Assembly: GCF_000308835.1 (NCBI RefSeq)
Contig: NZ_BAGN01000426.1
Location: 1-64,000, forward strand
Origin: Nocardia vinacea NBRC 16497
Lineage (GTDB): Bacteria; Actinomycetota; Actinomycetes; Mycobacteriales; Mycobacteriaceae
Direction of reading: 5' to 3'
DNA: 64,000 bases
Notes under the pieces: generated by a model
The model's database searches: none
What the model was told of the DNA's origin: nothing
The model's input: only the letters and a program-made list of their open reading frames with translations
Shown: in pieces, positions 34,494 to 43,518 of the stretch
Position numbering within the stretch: position 1 is the first letter of the stretch
Layout of the letters: each line of letters begins with the position of its first letter
Program-made: the position numbers and the translations under genes

Positions 34494-34531
34494 CCGGCTC
34501 GTGTGGCTCGGATAACATCGCACCCCACCTG

Positions 34532-34575
34532 CCATACGCTACCGTATGGGAAGCGTTCCATACGGTAGCGAATGG
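34532..34575. promoter_or_regulatory. Two tandem palindromic operators
   Basis: CCATACGCTACCGTATGG (34532-34549) and CCATACGGTAGCGAATGG (34558-34575) are each 18-bp imperfect palindromes of the pattern CCATACGnTAnCGnATGG, 26 bp centre to centre. Across both, GCTACCGTATGG and CCATACGGTAGC form a further inverted repeat. The second site ends 10 bases before the SRPBCC start codon and covers its ribosome site. A TetR- or GntR-type regulator is likely; none is adjacent. Confidence 0.7.
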
Positions 34576-34585
34576 AGGTTGGGTC

Positions 34586-35098
34586 ATGGTTCGAAATATC
34601 CACCAGCGGGAATACCCGGTGCCCGCGGACCAGGTCGGCGCATTGCTCGCCAGGGCCGCCGAGCCGGACAGCCCGGTGTGGCCGCCCGGCTGGCCCGCGC
34701 TGGTCCTCGACCGGCCACTCGGTGTCGGGGCCGACGGCGGACACGGCGTCATCCGGTATCGGTGTACCGAGTGGGTGCCGGGCCGCCGCGTGGAGTTCAC
34801 CGTCGCGCCCGGATCCTTCCTGGTCGGCACGCACAGCCTCGAAGTGCTGGACGGTCCGTGGCCGGACAGCAGCATCCTGCGACACGAGATCGACTGCCGC
34901 CTGCGCGGTATCGGCCACCTGCTGTGGCCGGTGGCCATCCGCTGGATCCACGACGCCATGATCGAGGCACTGCTCGACCGAACCGCGGTCTCCCTCGGCC
35001 ACCCGCCCGTCACCCCGGCTCGCCCGTCGCCGTGGGTCAACTTTCTGCGCTGGATCATGAAGCGCCGCCTATCGGCACGGACCGCCGCACCCGCCTAG
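34586..35098 (+). CDS. SRPBCC-family (START-like) protein
   Basis: 170 residues. Basic N terminus (MVRNIHQREYPVPADQVGAL), strands VIRYRCTEWVPGRRVEFTV and SFLVGTHSLEVL, and a long C-terminal helix IGHLLWPVAIRWIHDAMIEAL fit the hydrophobic-ligand-binding helix-grip fold. Polyketide cyclase or lipid-transfer-type proteins belong here; no catalytic role can be assigned. Controlled by the double operator just upstream. Confidence 0.82.
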   Translation: MVRNIHQREYPVPADQVGALLARAAEPDSPVWPPGWPALVLDRPLGVGADGGHGVIRYRCTEWVPGRRVEFTVAPGSFLVGTHSLEVLDGPWPDSSILRHEIDCRLRGIGHLLWPVAIRWIHDAMIEALLDRTAVSLGHPPVTPARPSPWVNFLRWIMKRRLSARTAAPA

Positions 35099-35200
35099 CC
35101 GGATAAAGCAGCGGCGCGAGCAGTCGCTCATCCGTTACTGTCGCGGATAATCGGACTAGGCCTCATTTTCGGCTGGAAAGTGGGGCGGCAGGAGGCTTTC

Positions 35201-35617
35201 ATGGCATTGTCGGCGCAGGATCGGTTCGAGATCGGTGACCTGATCGCGCTGCACGGTCATCTGATGGACGCGGGTGAGCTCGATCGGATGGACGAGCTGT
35301 TCACCGCGGAAATCACCTACGACGTCAATGATTTCGGGTTCGGTGAGCTGCACGGGATTCCGGCGCTGCAGGAGGCCGCGGTCGCGCTCGGCAATGGGAA
35401 TCCGGTCGGACATCACGTTACGAATGTGGTCATTGCCGAGGTGGACGGCGCGGTCCGGGTGCGGTCGAAGGGGATCGGCATCTACGCCGACGGGACCAGC
35501 GGCAGCGTCGAATACGACGATACGGTCGTGCGTGTGGCAACCGGCTGGCGCATCTCGTATCGCCGGGTGATCGCCCACAAGGTGCCGCTGGGTGGCCGGG
35601 CGACCAGGTCGGCTTAG
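35201..35617 (+). CDS. SnoaL-like/NTF2-fold protein
   Basis: 138 residues, GGCAGGAGGC before ATG 35201. FEIGDLIALHGHLMDAGELDRMDELFTAEITYDV, GIPALQEAAVALGNGNPVGHHVTNVVI and GWRISYRRVIAHK are the standard landmarks of the SnoaL_4-type dehydratase/isomerase or ring-hydroxylase small-subunit fold. It stands in front of the transporter genes. A second member of the fold is encoded at 42879-43355. Enzymatic role unknown. Confidence 0.88.
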   Translation: MALSAQDRFEIGDLIALHGHLMDAGELDRMDELFTAEITYDVNDFGFGELHGIPALQEAAVALGNGNPVGHHVTNVVIAEVDGAVRVRSKGIGIYADGTSGSVEYDDTVVRVATGWRISYRRVIAHKVPLGGRATRSA

Positions 35618-35703
35618 GGCGACAAACCGACCGCTTTTCTACTTTTCGCAGCTACATACTTGTTAGCCGCATACGGGCGGTCGTGCGTTGATAGTGTCGC
35701 GCA

Positions 35704-37767
35704 ATGTCGGATATGCGGGACGCTCATCTCGAAGCCGAGCCTCCCACCGACCGCCAGGTCGTGCGGCCCGGGGTTGATCCGGAGCGGGCAGTACCGGACA
35801 AGATCGAGGTCGACGACGAGGAGAAGCCCGCGCGGATATTGCGCGGATGGGCCGAGTGGGTGGTTGCGACGGCCGCGTTCGCGGTCGCGTTGCTGGTGCT
35901 GTGGCAGGTCTTTCGGCCGCTGGCGCAGGGGAGTCAGTACTACCTGGTGATCTTCCTGGCCGGGACCTTGCCGGTGGTATTCCTGGCCTATCGGTCCGGG
36001 CTGCGATGGTTCGATCGACGGGATGGTCCGGGTCCGCTCGACTGGTTGTTGGCCGTGGTCGCGCTGGTGGTGTGCCTGTATCCGGTGCTGCCGATGGCGA
36101 TCGGGTCCGGCGGGGGCGGGTACAACGCATTCCTCGATCGGCAGGGTTTGTTCGATCCGGTCGATATCGCCATGGGCACGGTGCTCTCGGTGTTGGTGCT
36201 GGAGGCCTGTCGGCGCACTACGGGCTGGGTATTGCCCGCGGTGTGCTCGGTATTCATCGCCTACGGCTACTATGGCGGGTACCTGCCGCAGCACTGGACC
36301 ATCGCGCACGCCGGACTCGACTTCGGACAGATCATCGATGCGCTCTACAACTCCGGCAGCGGGTTCTACGGCACGCCACTGGATGTCGCGGCGAGTTATA
36401 TCGTGCTGTTCACCCTCTACGGCGCCGTACTCGAATTCTCCGGTGCGGCACAGTTCTTCGTCGATCTGTCGGTCGCGGCCTTCCGCCGCTCGCGCGGCGC
36501 GGCCGGACGCACCACCGTCGCATCCGGATTCCTGCTCGGCACCGTCTCCGGATCGGGCACCGCGACCGCGGTCACGGTCGGCGCGGTCACCTGGCCGATC
36601 CTGCGTCGCGCCGGATATCCGCCGGAACAGGCGGCGGGTGTGCTCGCAGCGGCGGGTGTCGGTGCGATCCTGTCACCGCCGACACTGGGTGTCGCCGCCT
36701 TCATCGTCGCCGAATATCTCGACGTCTCCTATGTGACGGTGCTCGGGTGGGCGATGATCCCGACGCTGCTGTACTACTTGGGAATTCTGCTCGCGGTCGA
36801 GATCGATGCGCGCCGGCTCGGCGCGGAGTCGGTCGAGATCAGCACCACCTCGGTGTGGCGGCTGCTGGCCCGATTCGGTTACCACTTCCTGTCTTTGATC
36901 GCGATCGTGGTGCTGCTGCTGATCGGCGTGAGCGCCGCGCGTGCCGTGGTGTACGCCACCGTACTGGCTTTTGTGCTCGCCTTCCTCGATGCACGCATCC
37001 GCGCCGAGGCCCGCTCACCGCGACGAATCTTCCAGATGCTCGGCAGCGGTGTGCGTTCGGCGCTGCCGGTGGTCGCGGTGTGTACGTCGGCGGGGGTGAT
37101 CACCGCGACCGCCACCAAGACGGGACTCGGCGCGCAGCTGGCATCTCTGCTGGTGAGTGCGGGAAAGGCGTTGTCGGACAACCACACCGTCGTGTTGGCG
37201 TGCACCGTGGTGCTCGCCGCGATCGCGCTCGCGCTGCTCGGGCTCGCGGTTCCGGTGACCGCATCGTTCATAATCGGCTGGGCGATCATCGGTCCCGCTC
37301 TGCTCGCGCTCGACGTATCCCCGCCCGCCTCGGCGATGTTCGTCTTCTACTACTCGGTGCTCTCCGAGGTGACGCCACCGACCGCACTGGCCGCCGTTGG
37401 CGCGGCGGCCATCACCGGTGCGCGTGCGGTGCCGACGATGTGGCAGGCATTGAAGTACGCGCTGCCCGCCTTCCTGGTGCCGATTGTGTTCGTGCTCAGC
37501 GGACCCGGCGAATATCTGCTCGGGCACGGGCCGGTGCTCGGTGTGCTGTGGACCACGATCGTGGCCGGTGTCGGCGTTGCGGCACTGGCCGCCGCGACCG
37601 GCGGCTGGATCCTCGGCATCGGCCCGGCCGGACTCCCGGCCCGGCTGCTCGCCGCGGTGGCCGGGCTGGCGCTGCTGTACCTGGAACCCGGCGCGCTCGT
37701 CGTCGGTCTGGTCGCGCTGACCGCGGCCGTCGGGGTAACGCTGCTCTCACGAAGGAGGACGACTTGA
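35704..37767 (+). CDS. TRAP transporter fused permease (DctQM type)
   Basis: 687 residues with a polar, acidic N terminus of about 45 residues, then some 15-18 hydrophobic segments. The large subunit signature is visible in FLLGTVSGSGTATAVTVGAV and ILRRAGYPPEQAAGVLAAAG, and GAILSPPTLGVAAFIVAEYL. These fused permeases work with TAXI-type binding proteins, importing organic acids by ion symport. The TTG start of the downstream binding-protein gene overlaps the TGA stop. Confidence 0.95.
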   Translation: MSDMRDAHLEAEPPTDRQVVRPGVDPERAVPDKIEVDDEEKPARILRGWAEWVVATAAFAVALLVLWQVFRPLAQGSQYYLVIFLAGTLPVVFLAYRSGLRWFDRRDGPGPLDWLLAVVALVVCLYPVLPMAIGSGGGGYNAFLDRQGLFDPVDIAMGTVLSVLVLEACRRTTGWVLPAVCSVFIAYGYYGGYLPQHWTIAHAGLDFGQIIDALYNSGSGFYGTPLDVAASYIVLFTLYGAVLEFSGAAQFFVDLSVAAFRRSRGAAGRTTVASGFLLGTVSGSGTATAVTVGAVTWPILRRAGYPPEQAAGVLAAAGVGAILSPPTLGVAAFIVAEYLDVSYVTVLGWAMIPTLLYYLGILLAVEIDARRLGAESVEISTTSVWRLLARFGYHFLSLIAIVVLLLIGVSAARAVVYATVLAFVLAFLDARIRAEARSPRRIFQMLGSGVRSALPVVAVCTSAGVITATATKTGLGAQLASLLVSAGKALSDNHTVVLACTVVLAAIALALLGLAVPVTASFIIGWAIIGPALLALDVSPPASAMFVFYYSVLSEVTPPTALAAVGAAAITGARAVPTMWQALKYALPAFLVPIVFVLSGPGEYLLGHGPVLGVLWTTIVAGVGVAALAAATGGWILGIGPAGLPARLLAAVAGLALLYLEPGALVVGLVALTAAVGVTLLSRRRTT

Positions 37768-38759
37768 GAAGAGTTGCCATAGGATTCGCCGTCGCCGTGA
37801 TCTCGGCCGGATTGCTGACCGGATGTGGGGGCCGCCGCGACACGCCGCAGTCCGACACCGGCGGCGAGGTCACCTGCGAGGTGCAGAGTGAGACCCGCGT
37901 CGGCATCGCGACGGGCAATTCGACCGGGGTGTACTTCGCGCTCGGCAATGCCTACGCCGACCAGATTTCGCAGGCCACCGGCGGCAAGGTGAAAGCGACC
38001 GCGGCCGAAACCGGTGCGTCGGTGCAGAATATCCAGCAATTGGTGGCAGGCACCTATCAGGTCGCATTTTCCCTCGCCGATACCGCCGCCGACGCGGTGC
38101 TCGGCAACGCCAGCTTCGACGGCAAAAAGCAACCAGTGCAAGCGCTTTCGCGACTCTACCCGAACTATACCCAGGTAATCGCGCGCGCCGGCGCCGATAT
38201 CGAATCGGTCGCCGATCTGCGCGGCAAACGGGTCTCCACCGGCTCGCCGAAGTCCGGCACCGAGGTGATCGCCCAGCGGGTACTGCAGGCGGCCGGGTTG
38301 AATCCTGATAACGATATCGAGGCCCAGCGCCTGGATCTCACCAAGACGGTGGACGGTATGAAGGACGGCTCGATCGACGCCATGTTCTTTTCCGGCGGCC
38401 TACCGACACCCGGTATCACCGATCTGTTGACCTCCGACAAGGGTAAGGTGCATTTCCTCGATATCTCCGAACTCACCGGCAGTATGCACGCGGTCAACCC
38501 GGTCTACGAGGAAGGCACGATTCCGGGCACCGTCTACGGATTGTCCGCCGATGTGAAGACCATCGTCGTGCCGAATCTGTTGCTGGTGCGCGACGATCTG
38601 GACGCGAACCTGGCGTGCATCCTCACCAAGACGCTGTTCGATCGCAAACCCCAACTGGAACAGGCCAATTCGGCCGCGAAAGGGATCAGCCGCGATACCG
38701 CGACGATTACCGCACCGGTGCCGCTGCACCGCGGTGCGGCGCACGCCTTGACGAAGTAG
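37764..38759 (+). CDS. TAXI-family TRAP transporter solute-binding lipoprotein
   Basis: 331 residues from a TTG start at 37764 (GAAGGAGG upstream; overlaps the permease stop). Signal peptide ends in the lipobox LLTGC, so it is a lipoprotein anchored outside the membrane. RVGIATGNSTGVYFALGNAYAD and GSIDAMFFSGGLPTPGITDL are TAXI landmarks. It would capture an anionic substrate and hand it to the fused permease. Neighbouring short-chain dehydrogenase, IclR and reductase genes suggest the imported molecule is a catabolic substrate. Confidence 0.95.
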   Translation: MRRVAIGFAVAVISAGLLTGCGGRRDTPQSDTGGEVTCEVQSETRVGIATGNSTGVYFALGNAYADQISQATGGKVKATAAETGASVQNIQQLVAGTYQVAFSLADTAADAVLGNASFDGKKQPVQALSRLYPNYTQVIARAGADIESVADLRGKRVSTGSPKSGTEVIAQRVLQAAGLNPDNDIEAQRLDLTKTVDGMKDGSIDAMFFSGGLPTPGITDLLTSDKGKVHFLDISELTGSMHAVNPVYEEGTIPGTVYGLSADVKTIVVPNLLLVRDDLDANLACILTKTLFDRKPQLEQANSAAKGISRDTATITAPVPLHRGAAHALTK

Positions 38760-38760
38760 C

Positions 38761-39627
38761 TCAGGCGGCCAACGCTTCGGTCAACGCCCGAGCGATATCG
38801 ACTGTGGCGGTGATGAATTCGTCGCGTTCGGACTTGGTCGTCGATGCCAGCAGCGGCCCCGATTGGACTTCATACGCGGCCGTGCCCTTCGCATCGAAAA
38901 CCGGTGCGGCGAGATAACTCAGCGGGAGTTCGGCATCGGAGTCGAGTTCTGCCTTGGTGAATGGCCGCGAGGTGAGAAACGCGAGGCGGCGCAGCGCTCG
39001 GGTGCGCAGGTGCGGCTGCACGAGTTCGGTCCCCATCGCGCTCAGTAGGTCGGCGAGGAGTTCGACCGTGCCCGCATCATCGGTGCGTGGGCGGAACAGG
39101 GCAACGCCGCGATCACGCACGAGCGTGAGCAGCCCGCTCGCGACGCGGCGGTCCGAGTCGGGTGCGGTGGCGAGCCAGGTGTTCTGTTCGGCCGCCGAAC
39201 GCCACGGCATTACGCTCGCCCCCGCCGGAAATTGCATCGGGATGCGATGGCCGACGGGGATGCCGGGGACGACGCGCTCGGGTCCGTGGCGCACATCGAG
39301 CACCGTGAGGTGATCGGGCTCGATACGACTCAATGTCGCGCCGTAGCCGGTCCGCACGGTGAGTTCGGCGAGGATATCGCCGAGTGCGTGCGGCAGTGCG
39401 GGACCGTGCAGATTCGCCAGCGTCGGACCGAGACCGTATCCGCGGCTCGCGTCGCGTCGCACCCAGCCCGCCGATTCCAGTTCGGCCAAGATCGCCGTCG
39501 CGGTCGCGCGGGCGATATCGAGCCGGTCCGCGATGCCCGCGACGCTGATCGGCTCCGGCGTCGCGGCGAGCAGCGACACGATATCGATGACGCGGCGGGT
39601 CGGCGGGGACGGGGACCGGTCGGACAT
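38761..39627 (-). CDS. IclR family transcriptional regulator
   Basis: 288 residues from ATG 39627 (AGGGG upstream; a TTG two codons earlier is possible). N-terminal winged helix: RRVIDIVSLLAATPEPISVA and GIADRLDIARATATAILAEL. The C-terminal effector domain (GATLSRIEPDHLTVLDV, GIPVGHRIPMQFPAGASVMP) has the IclR layout. Convergent with the transporter, divergent from the next short-chain dehydrogenase across a region with two palindromes. It probably senses the transported substrate or its product. Confidence 0.93.
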   Translation of the reverse strand: MSDRSPSPPTRRVIDIVSLLAATPEPISVAGIADRLDIARATATAILAELESAGWVRRDASRGYGLGPTLANLHGPALPHALGDILAELTVRTGYGATLSRIEPDHLTVLDVRHGPERVVPGIPVGHRIPMQFPAGASVMPWRSAAEQNTWLATAPDSDRRVASGLLTLVRDRGVALFRPRTDDAGTVELLADLLSAMGTELVQPHLRTRALRRLAFLTSRPFTKAELDSDAELPLSYLAAPVFDAKGTAAYEVQSGPLLASTTKSERDEFITATVDIARALTEALAA

Positions 39628-39667
39628 GTGCAACCCCTTGTGCGGCTCGGCGGGACAGCTCTACGAT

Positions 39668-39704
39668 GACGAATATTACGACAGAATAGCGTCGAATATT
39701 CGAC
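39668..39704. promoter_or_regulatory. Paired operator sites between iclR and SDR genes
   Basis: GTCGAATATTCGAC (39691-39704) is a perfect 14-bp palindrome; GACGAATATTACGAC about 22 bases upstream is a close copy. Both lie in the 90-bp divergent promoter of the IclR regulator and the following short-chain dehydrogenase gene, where an IclR-type operator would be expected. Confidence 0.6.
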
Positions 39705-39717
39705 AGTTGGAGTGCGC

Positions 39718-40512
39718 ATGATCCTGGACAGATTCCGAATCGACGGACAGGTCGCCGTCGTCACCGGCGCGGGGCGCGGCCTCGGCGCGGCGATCGCGGT
39801 GGCCTTCGCGGAGGCGGGCGCGGATGTCGTCATCGCATCCCGCACCAAGAGTCAGCTGGACGAGGTCGCCGAGCAGATCGCGGCGGTGGGCCGCCAGGCC
39901 CACGTGGTGCCCGCGGATCTCAGCGATATCGAGGCGACCGCCGGACTGGCCGCCGCGGCCGTCGAACGTTTCGGGCGGCTCGATATCGTGGTCAACAATG
40001 TGGGCGGTGCGCTGCCGTGCCCGCTGCTCGATACCACGCCGGACGCGCTGGTGGAGGCATTCAACTTCAACGTGACCAATGCGCATGCGCTGGTTCGCTC
40101 GGCGGTACCGAGGATTCTCGAAACCGCCGGTGGCGGTTCGATTCTCAATATCACCTCGACCATGGGCCGCCTGCCCGGCCGCGCCTTCGTCTCCTACGGA
40201 ACGGCGAAAGCGGCGCTGGCGCATTACACCCGGTTGGCGGCGATGGATCTGAATCCACGCATCCGGGTGAATGCCATTGCGCCCGGGTCGATTCTGACCT
40301 CGGCGCTGGAGATCGTGGCGGGCAATGATGCGATGCGCGCCGAGCTGGAGGCCAAGACGCCGCTGCACCGCATCGGCGAACCCGAGGATATCGCCGCCGC
40401 CGCACTGTATTTGGTGTCGCCCGCCGGAAAGTACGTCACGGGCAAGGTGCTCGAACCTGACGGTGGCCTGATCGCGCCGAATCTCGATCTCCCGCTTCCG
40501 GATCTGTCGTGA
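39718..40512 (+). CDS. Short-chain dehydrogenase/reductase
   Basis: 264 residues; ATG 39718 with TTGGAG upstream (an in-frame GTG at 39712 is possible). TGAGRGLGAAIAVAFAEAG, NNVGGALP, TSTMGRLPGRAFVSYGTAKA give cofactor and catalytic residues; NAIAPGSILTSALEIV and YVTGKVLEPDGGLIAP end the domain. First gene of a two-gene unit with the following reductase, under the IclR-side promoter. Confidence 0.93.
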   Translation: MILDRFRIDGQVAVVTGAGRGLGAAIAVAFAEAGADVVIASRTKSQLDEVAEQIAAVGRQAHVVPADLSDIEATAGLAAAAVERFGRLDIVVNNVGGALPCPLLDTTPDALVEAFNFNVTNAHALVRSAVPRILETAGGGSILNITSTMGRLPGRAFVSYGTAKAALAHYTRLAAMDLNPRIRVNAIAPGSILTSALEIVAGNDAMRAELEAKTPLHRIGEPEDIAAAALYLVSPAGKYVTGKVLEPDGGLIAPNLDLPLPDLS

Positions 40513-40513
40513 G

Positions 40514-40580
40514 CGAGCGTCAGCGAGTGAACCATAAGCACAGCGCGCTGTGGCGCACGGCGGAGCCGAGCGTCAGCGAG
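40514..40580 (+). repeat. 14-base direct repeat between two genes
   Basis: CGAGCGTCAGCGAG occurs at 40514-40527 and again at 40567-40580, flanking a GC-rich spacer that includes the short self-complementary CAGCGCGCTG. Short repeats of this GAGCGTCAGCGAG type are scattered through intergenic DNA in actinobacteria. Its role is unknown; it may mark a small dispersed repeat unit. Confidence 0.6.
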
Positions 40581-40588
40581 GCGGAGTC

Positions 40589-41662
40589 ATGAGCTACCGC
40601 GTAGTCCAATGGGGCACCGGGAATGTCGGTGCACATGCGCTGGCGGGCGTGATCGCGAATCCGGATCTCGAGCTGGTCGGAGTATGGGTGTCGGGTCCGA
40701 AGAAGGACGGGCTCGACGCGGGAACCATTGCCGGACTCGATGATCCGGTCGGTGTGACCGCGACGACGGATACCGAGGCGATCCTGGCCGCGAAACCCGA
40801 CTGTGTCGTCTACTGCTCGATGACCGACAATCGACTGCTGGAGGCCGTCGAGGATCTGCGCAGATTGCTCAGCGCGGGCATCAATGTGGTGGCGTGTGCG
40901 CCGGTGTTCTTCCAGTACCCCTACGGCGTGCTGCCCGACGAATTGCTGAAGCCGATCCAAGAGGCTGCGGCACAGGGCAATTCGTCGCTGTGGGTCAATG
41001 GCATCGATCCCGGTTTCGCCAATGATCTGCTGCCGCTCGCGCTCGCGGGCACCTGCCTGCGCATCGACCAACTGCGGTGTCTGGAGATCGTCGACTACGC
41101 CAGTTACGACAACCGCGAGGTCATGTTCGACATCATGGGCTTCGGCAAACCGCTGGACGAGATCCCGATGTTGTTGCAGCCCGGGGTGCTATCGCTCGCG
41201 TGGGGCGGCACCGTGCGCCAGTTGGCGGCGGGCATCGGTGTCACCCTCGACGCCGTCACCCAGACCTACGAGCGCATCCCCGCTGCCGAATCCTTCGATA
41301 TCGCCACCGGCCATATCGCCGAAGGTACCGCCGCGGCACTGCGTTTCGAGGTTCGCGGCATGGTCGGCGACGAGCCCGTAACGGTCCTCGAGCACGTCAC
41401 GCGCCTACGTCCCGACCTGTGCCCCGATTGGCCGCAGCCCGCTCACCACGAGGGCTCCTATCGCGTCGAGATCACCGGCGAGCCGAGTTACGCCATGGAT
41501 CTGGTCACCTCGAGCCGCAATGGCGACCACAACCACGCCACCCTGCTGGCGACCGCGATGCGCATCGTCAACGCCGTCCCGGCCGTGGTCCAGGCCCCAT
41601 CGGGCATCCTTACGGCCCTCGACCTTCCTCTGATCACAGCGCCCGCGACTCGCCCGGCGTAG
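40589..41662 (+). CDS. Dihydrodipicolinate-reductase-like NAD(P)-dependent oxidoreductase
   Basis: 357 residues, GGCGGAGTC before the ATG. VVQWGTGNVGAHALAGVIAN is the cofactor motif, VYCSMTDNRLLEAVEDLRRL and NVVACAPVFFQYPYG follow the DapB/2,4-diaminopentanoate dehydrogenase-like pattern. Acid- or amine-linked substrates are typical of characterised relatives; in Mycobacteriales this family is expanded near lipid and steroid genes. Probably co-transcribed with the preceding short-chain dehydrogenase. Confidence 0.9.
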   Translation: MSYRVVQWGTGNVGAHALAGVIANPDLELVGVWVSGPKKDGLDAGTIAGLDDPVGVTATTDTEAILAAKPDCVVYCSMTDNRLLEAVEDLRRLLSAGINVVACAPVFFQYPYGVLPDELLKPIQEAAAQGNSSLWVNGIDPGFANDLLPLALAGTCLRIDQLRCLEIVDYASYDNREVMFDIMGFGKPLDEIPMLLQPGVLSLAWGGTVRQLAAGIGVTLDAVTQTYERIPAAESFDIATGHIAEGTAAALRFEVRGMVGDEPVTVLEHVTRLRPDLCPDWPQPAHHEGSYRVEITGEPSYAMDLVTSSRNGDHNHATLLATAMRIVNAVPAVVQAPSGILTALDLPLITAPATRPA

Positions 41663-41703
41663 TTACCCCGAGGGAGAGCGCCCGTCCCGCCCAACCGTCG
41701 GCC

Positions 41704-41734
41704 GGATTCGCACCTCCAGGAGAGGTGCGAATCC
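41704..41734. terminator. Bidirectional stem-loop terminator
   Basis: GGATTCGCACCTC, loop CAGGA, then the exact complement GAGGTGCGAATCC: a perfect 13-bp stem between two convergent genes (reductase ending at 41662, aminotransferase ending at 41754). There is no T-run, as is common in high-GC actinobacteria. Confidence 0.8.
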
Positions 41735-41753
41735 CGACAAGGGGTGCCGCTGT

Positions 41754-42800
41754 TTACTGGGCGAGGGCTACGAGCGCGCGGTCCACGTCGGCGGCGCTGT
41801 TGTAGAGGTGGAACGAGAATCGAAGGCCGCCGCCCCGGGCGGAGGTGAGCACGCCTGCCTCCTCCAAACGGGGTGCCGCATCGCCCGCGCCCGATACGGC
41901 GACAATCGCCGAATCCGCTGGTACCGACTGGAATCCCAACTCCGCCAGCCCATTTCGGAATCGGGTGGCGAGTTCGCGGTTATGCGCGCCGATCTTGTCG
42001 ACGGTCAGCTCTTCGATCAAGGACAATGCGGAGAGCGCGGCGATGACGCCGAGCCAGTCCGGTGTCGAATCGAAACGCCGGGCGGTGGTCGGCAGCGCGA
42101 TGGGTTCGTACAGCTCGGCCCAGCGGTCGGCCGCCGCGTACCAGCCGGGGCTGATCGGGCGCAGCCGCGCGGCTGCCTCCGGTGGTGCGGCGAAGAAGGC
42201 CACGCTGCGTGCGCCGATCAGCCACTTGAATGTCGCGCACACCCAGTAGTCGGCATCGACGAAACGCAATGGCACCCACCCCGCGGCCTGAGTGGCATCG
42301 GCGAGGAGTCGAGCGTTGTGCGCCAGCGTGGCCGCGCGCAGCATCGGCAGATCGACGGCTCGACCGTCCTTCGACTGGACCACGCTCACCGCTACCAACG
42401 CGGTCTCGGGGCGGACCTCTTCGGCGATGCGCTCCAACGGCACGAACCGGACGTTCAGATCGCCGCGGTGTACGAAAGGCATCGAGACAGAGGAGAATTC
42501 GCCTTCAGCGAGCAACACCTCCGCCCCCGACGGCAGTGCGGAGACCACCGGCGCGATCAATCCGGCGACGGTGCCGCCCAGCGCGATATCGTCGGCCGAA
42601 GCGCCCGCCAGCAGTCGTGCGAATCCGGCCCGCAATTCGGGTACCAGATAGTCCCGCGTGGTCGGTGCGGCACGGCCCGCCGCCCAGAGCGCGTTGAACT
42701 CCTGCAATGCCGCCAATGTTCGCGCGGCGGGCAACCCGTGGGAAGCGGTGTTCAGGTAGGCGGTCTCGGTCGTGAATTCAGCGGGCGCAAGGGAGGACAT
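41754..42800 (-). CDS. Class V aminotransferase/cysteine-desulfurase-like PLP enzyme
   Basis: 348 residues from ATG 42800. TAYLNTASHGLPAARTLAAL opens the fold, LLADATQAAGWVPL holds the aspartate that contacts the PLP ring, and VCATFKWLIGARSVAFFA has the PLP lysine. It lacks a clear desulfurase active-site cysteine loop, so an aminotransferase, kynureninase-like or isopenicillin-epimerase-like role is more likely. It is followed downstream by the convergent reductase gene and preceded by a SnoaL-like gene on the same strand. Confidence 0.9.
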   Translation of the reverse strand: MSSLAPAEFTTETAYLNTASHGLPAARTLAALQEFNALWAAGRAAPTTRDYLVPELRAGFARLLAGASADDIALGGTVAGLIAPVVSALPSGAEVLLAEGEFSSVSMPFVHRGDLNVRFVPLERIAEEVRPETALVAVSVVQSKDGRAVDLPMLRAATLAHNARLLADATQAAGWVPLRFVDADYWVCATFKWLIGARSVAFFAAPPEAAARLRPISPGWYAAADRWAELYEPIALPTTARRFDSTPDWLGVIAALSALSLIEELTVDKIGAHNRELATRFRNGLAELGFQSVPADSAIVAVSGAGDAAPRLEEAGVLTSARGGGLRFSFHLYNSAADVDRALVALAQ

Positions 42801-42878
42801 GCTCCCACCCTCCGCCGCCACTGCGGCTCCGGTCGAGTGCCACCCGGAAGATAGTGGCCTCAAATCCGGCGAGCCGTC

Positions 42879-43355
42879 CTATTTCTGTGTCGCCCACATG
42901 TTCGTCAGCAGTTGGTAGCTGGGGGTGTCGGCGAGGGCCTGCATCGACTCGTAGATGCGTTGGTAACTGGTCGAGGTGATGCGCCAGTGGCCGTCCGGAT
43001 CGAGTCGGTAGGTGTCGGAATAGTAGCCTGCGCCGCGGATGAGGACGCCGTATTCGGTGGCGATCACGGTATCCTCGAAAGCCCATGAGCCCGTTGCTGT
43101 TTCGCCGTCCACGGTGATCTCCGGATGGGTCGCGATATGGGTGGTGACCACGGAGGGGCCGAGGTTCTCGCGCATGAATGCGGTGACGGCGTCGCGACCG
43201 TCGAGGGTCAACGGTTCACCCAGGGCGTGGGTGCCGTAGCGACCGGCGACGTCGACGGCGAGGGTATCCCCGAAGTCGTCCCATTGTTTGAGATCGAGGG
43301 TCCGGAAGTAGCGGTACTTGAGCTGGCGGACGGCTTCGATGGCGGCGAGATCCAT
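42879..43355 (-). CDS. SnoaL-like/NTF2-fold protein
   Basis: 158 residues from ATG 43355; the open frame runs further upstream without homology. LAAIEAVRQLKYRYFRTLD, FMRENLGPSVVTTHIATHPEITVDG and WRITSTSYQRIYESM follow the SnoaL_4 dehydratase/isomerase pattern seen in many steroid and aromatic degradation clusters. Catalytic residues cannot be assigned with confidence. The upstream ribosome site is weak. Confidence 0.85.
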   Translation of the reverse strand: MDLAAIEAVRQLKYRYFRTLDLKQWDDFGDTLAVDVAGRYGTHALGEPLTLDGRDAVTAFMRENLGPSVVTTHIATHPEITVDGETATGSWAFEDTVIATEYGVLIRGAGYYSDTYRLDPDGHWRITSTSYQRIYESMQALADTPSYQLLTNMWATQK

Positions 43356-43518
43356 CCGTTCAGCTTGGCATCCGCCGGGTCCCGAGACAAGAACGTGTTC
43401 TACCTTGTTCGGACTGCCGCAGCATCTCCGCACGCAGAAACCCCGAAGTAGTCCCTTCCCCCTGGCAGCCGACATCGGCCTCGGCCGTACCTCGCGGCGG
43501 ATGCGTTGATGGAATGGT

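Noticed and set aside
35847..38759. A 970-codon frame spanning permease and binding-protein genes
   Set aside because: Only its last third (from the TTG at 37764) is a real gene; the first two-thirds is an arginine-rich shadow of the permease.
40514..40580. Considered as the start of a CRISPR array
   Set aside because: Only two copies of a 14-base unit with no further repeats or spacers.
41704..41734. GTGCGAATCC considered as a tRNA T-arm
   Set aside because: It is one arm of a perfect hairpin; no acceptor or anticodon stem surrounds it. I found no tRNA in the window.
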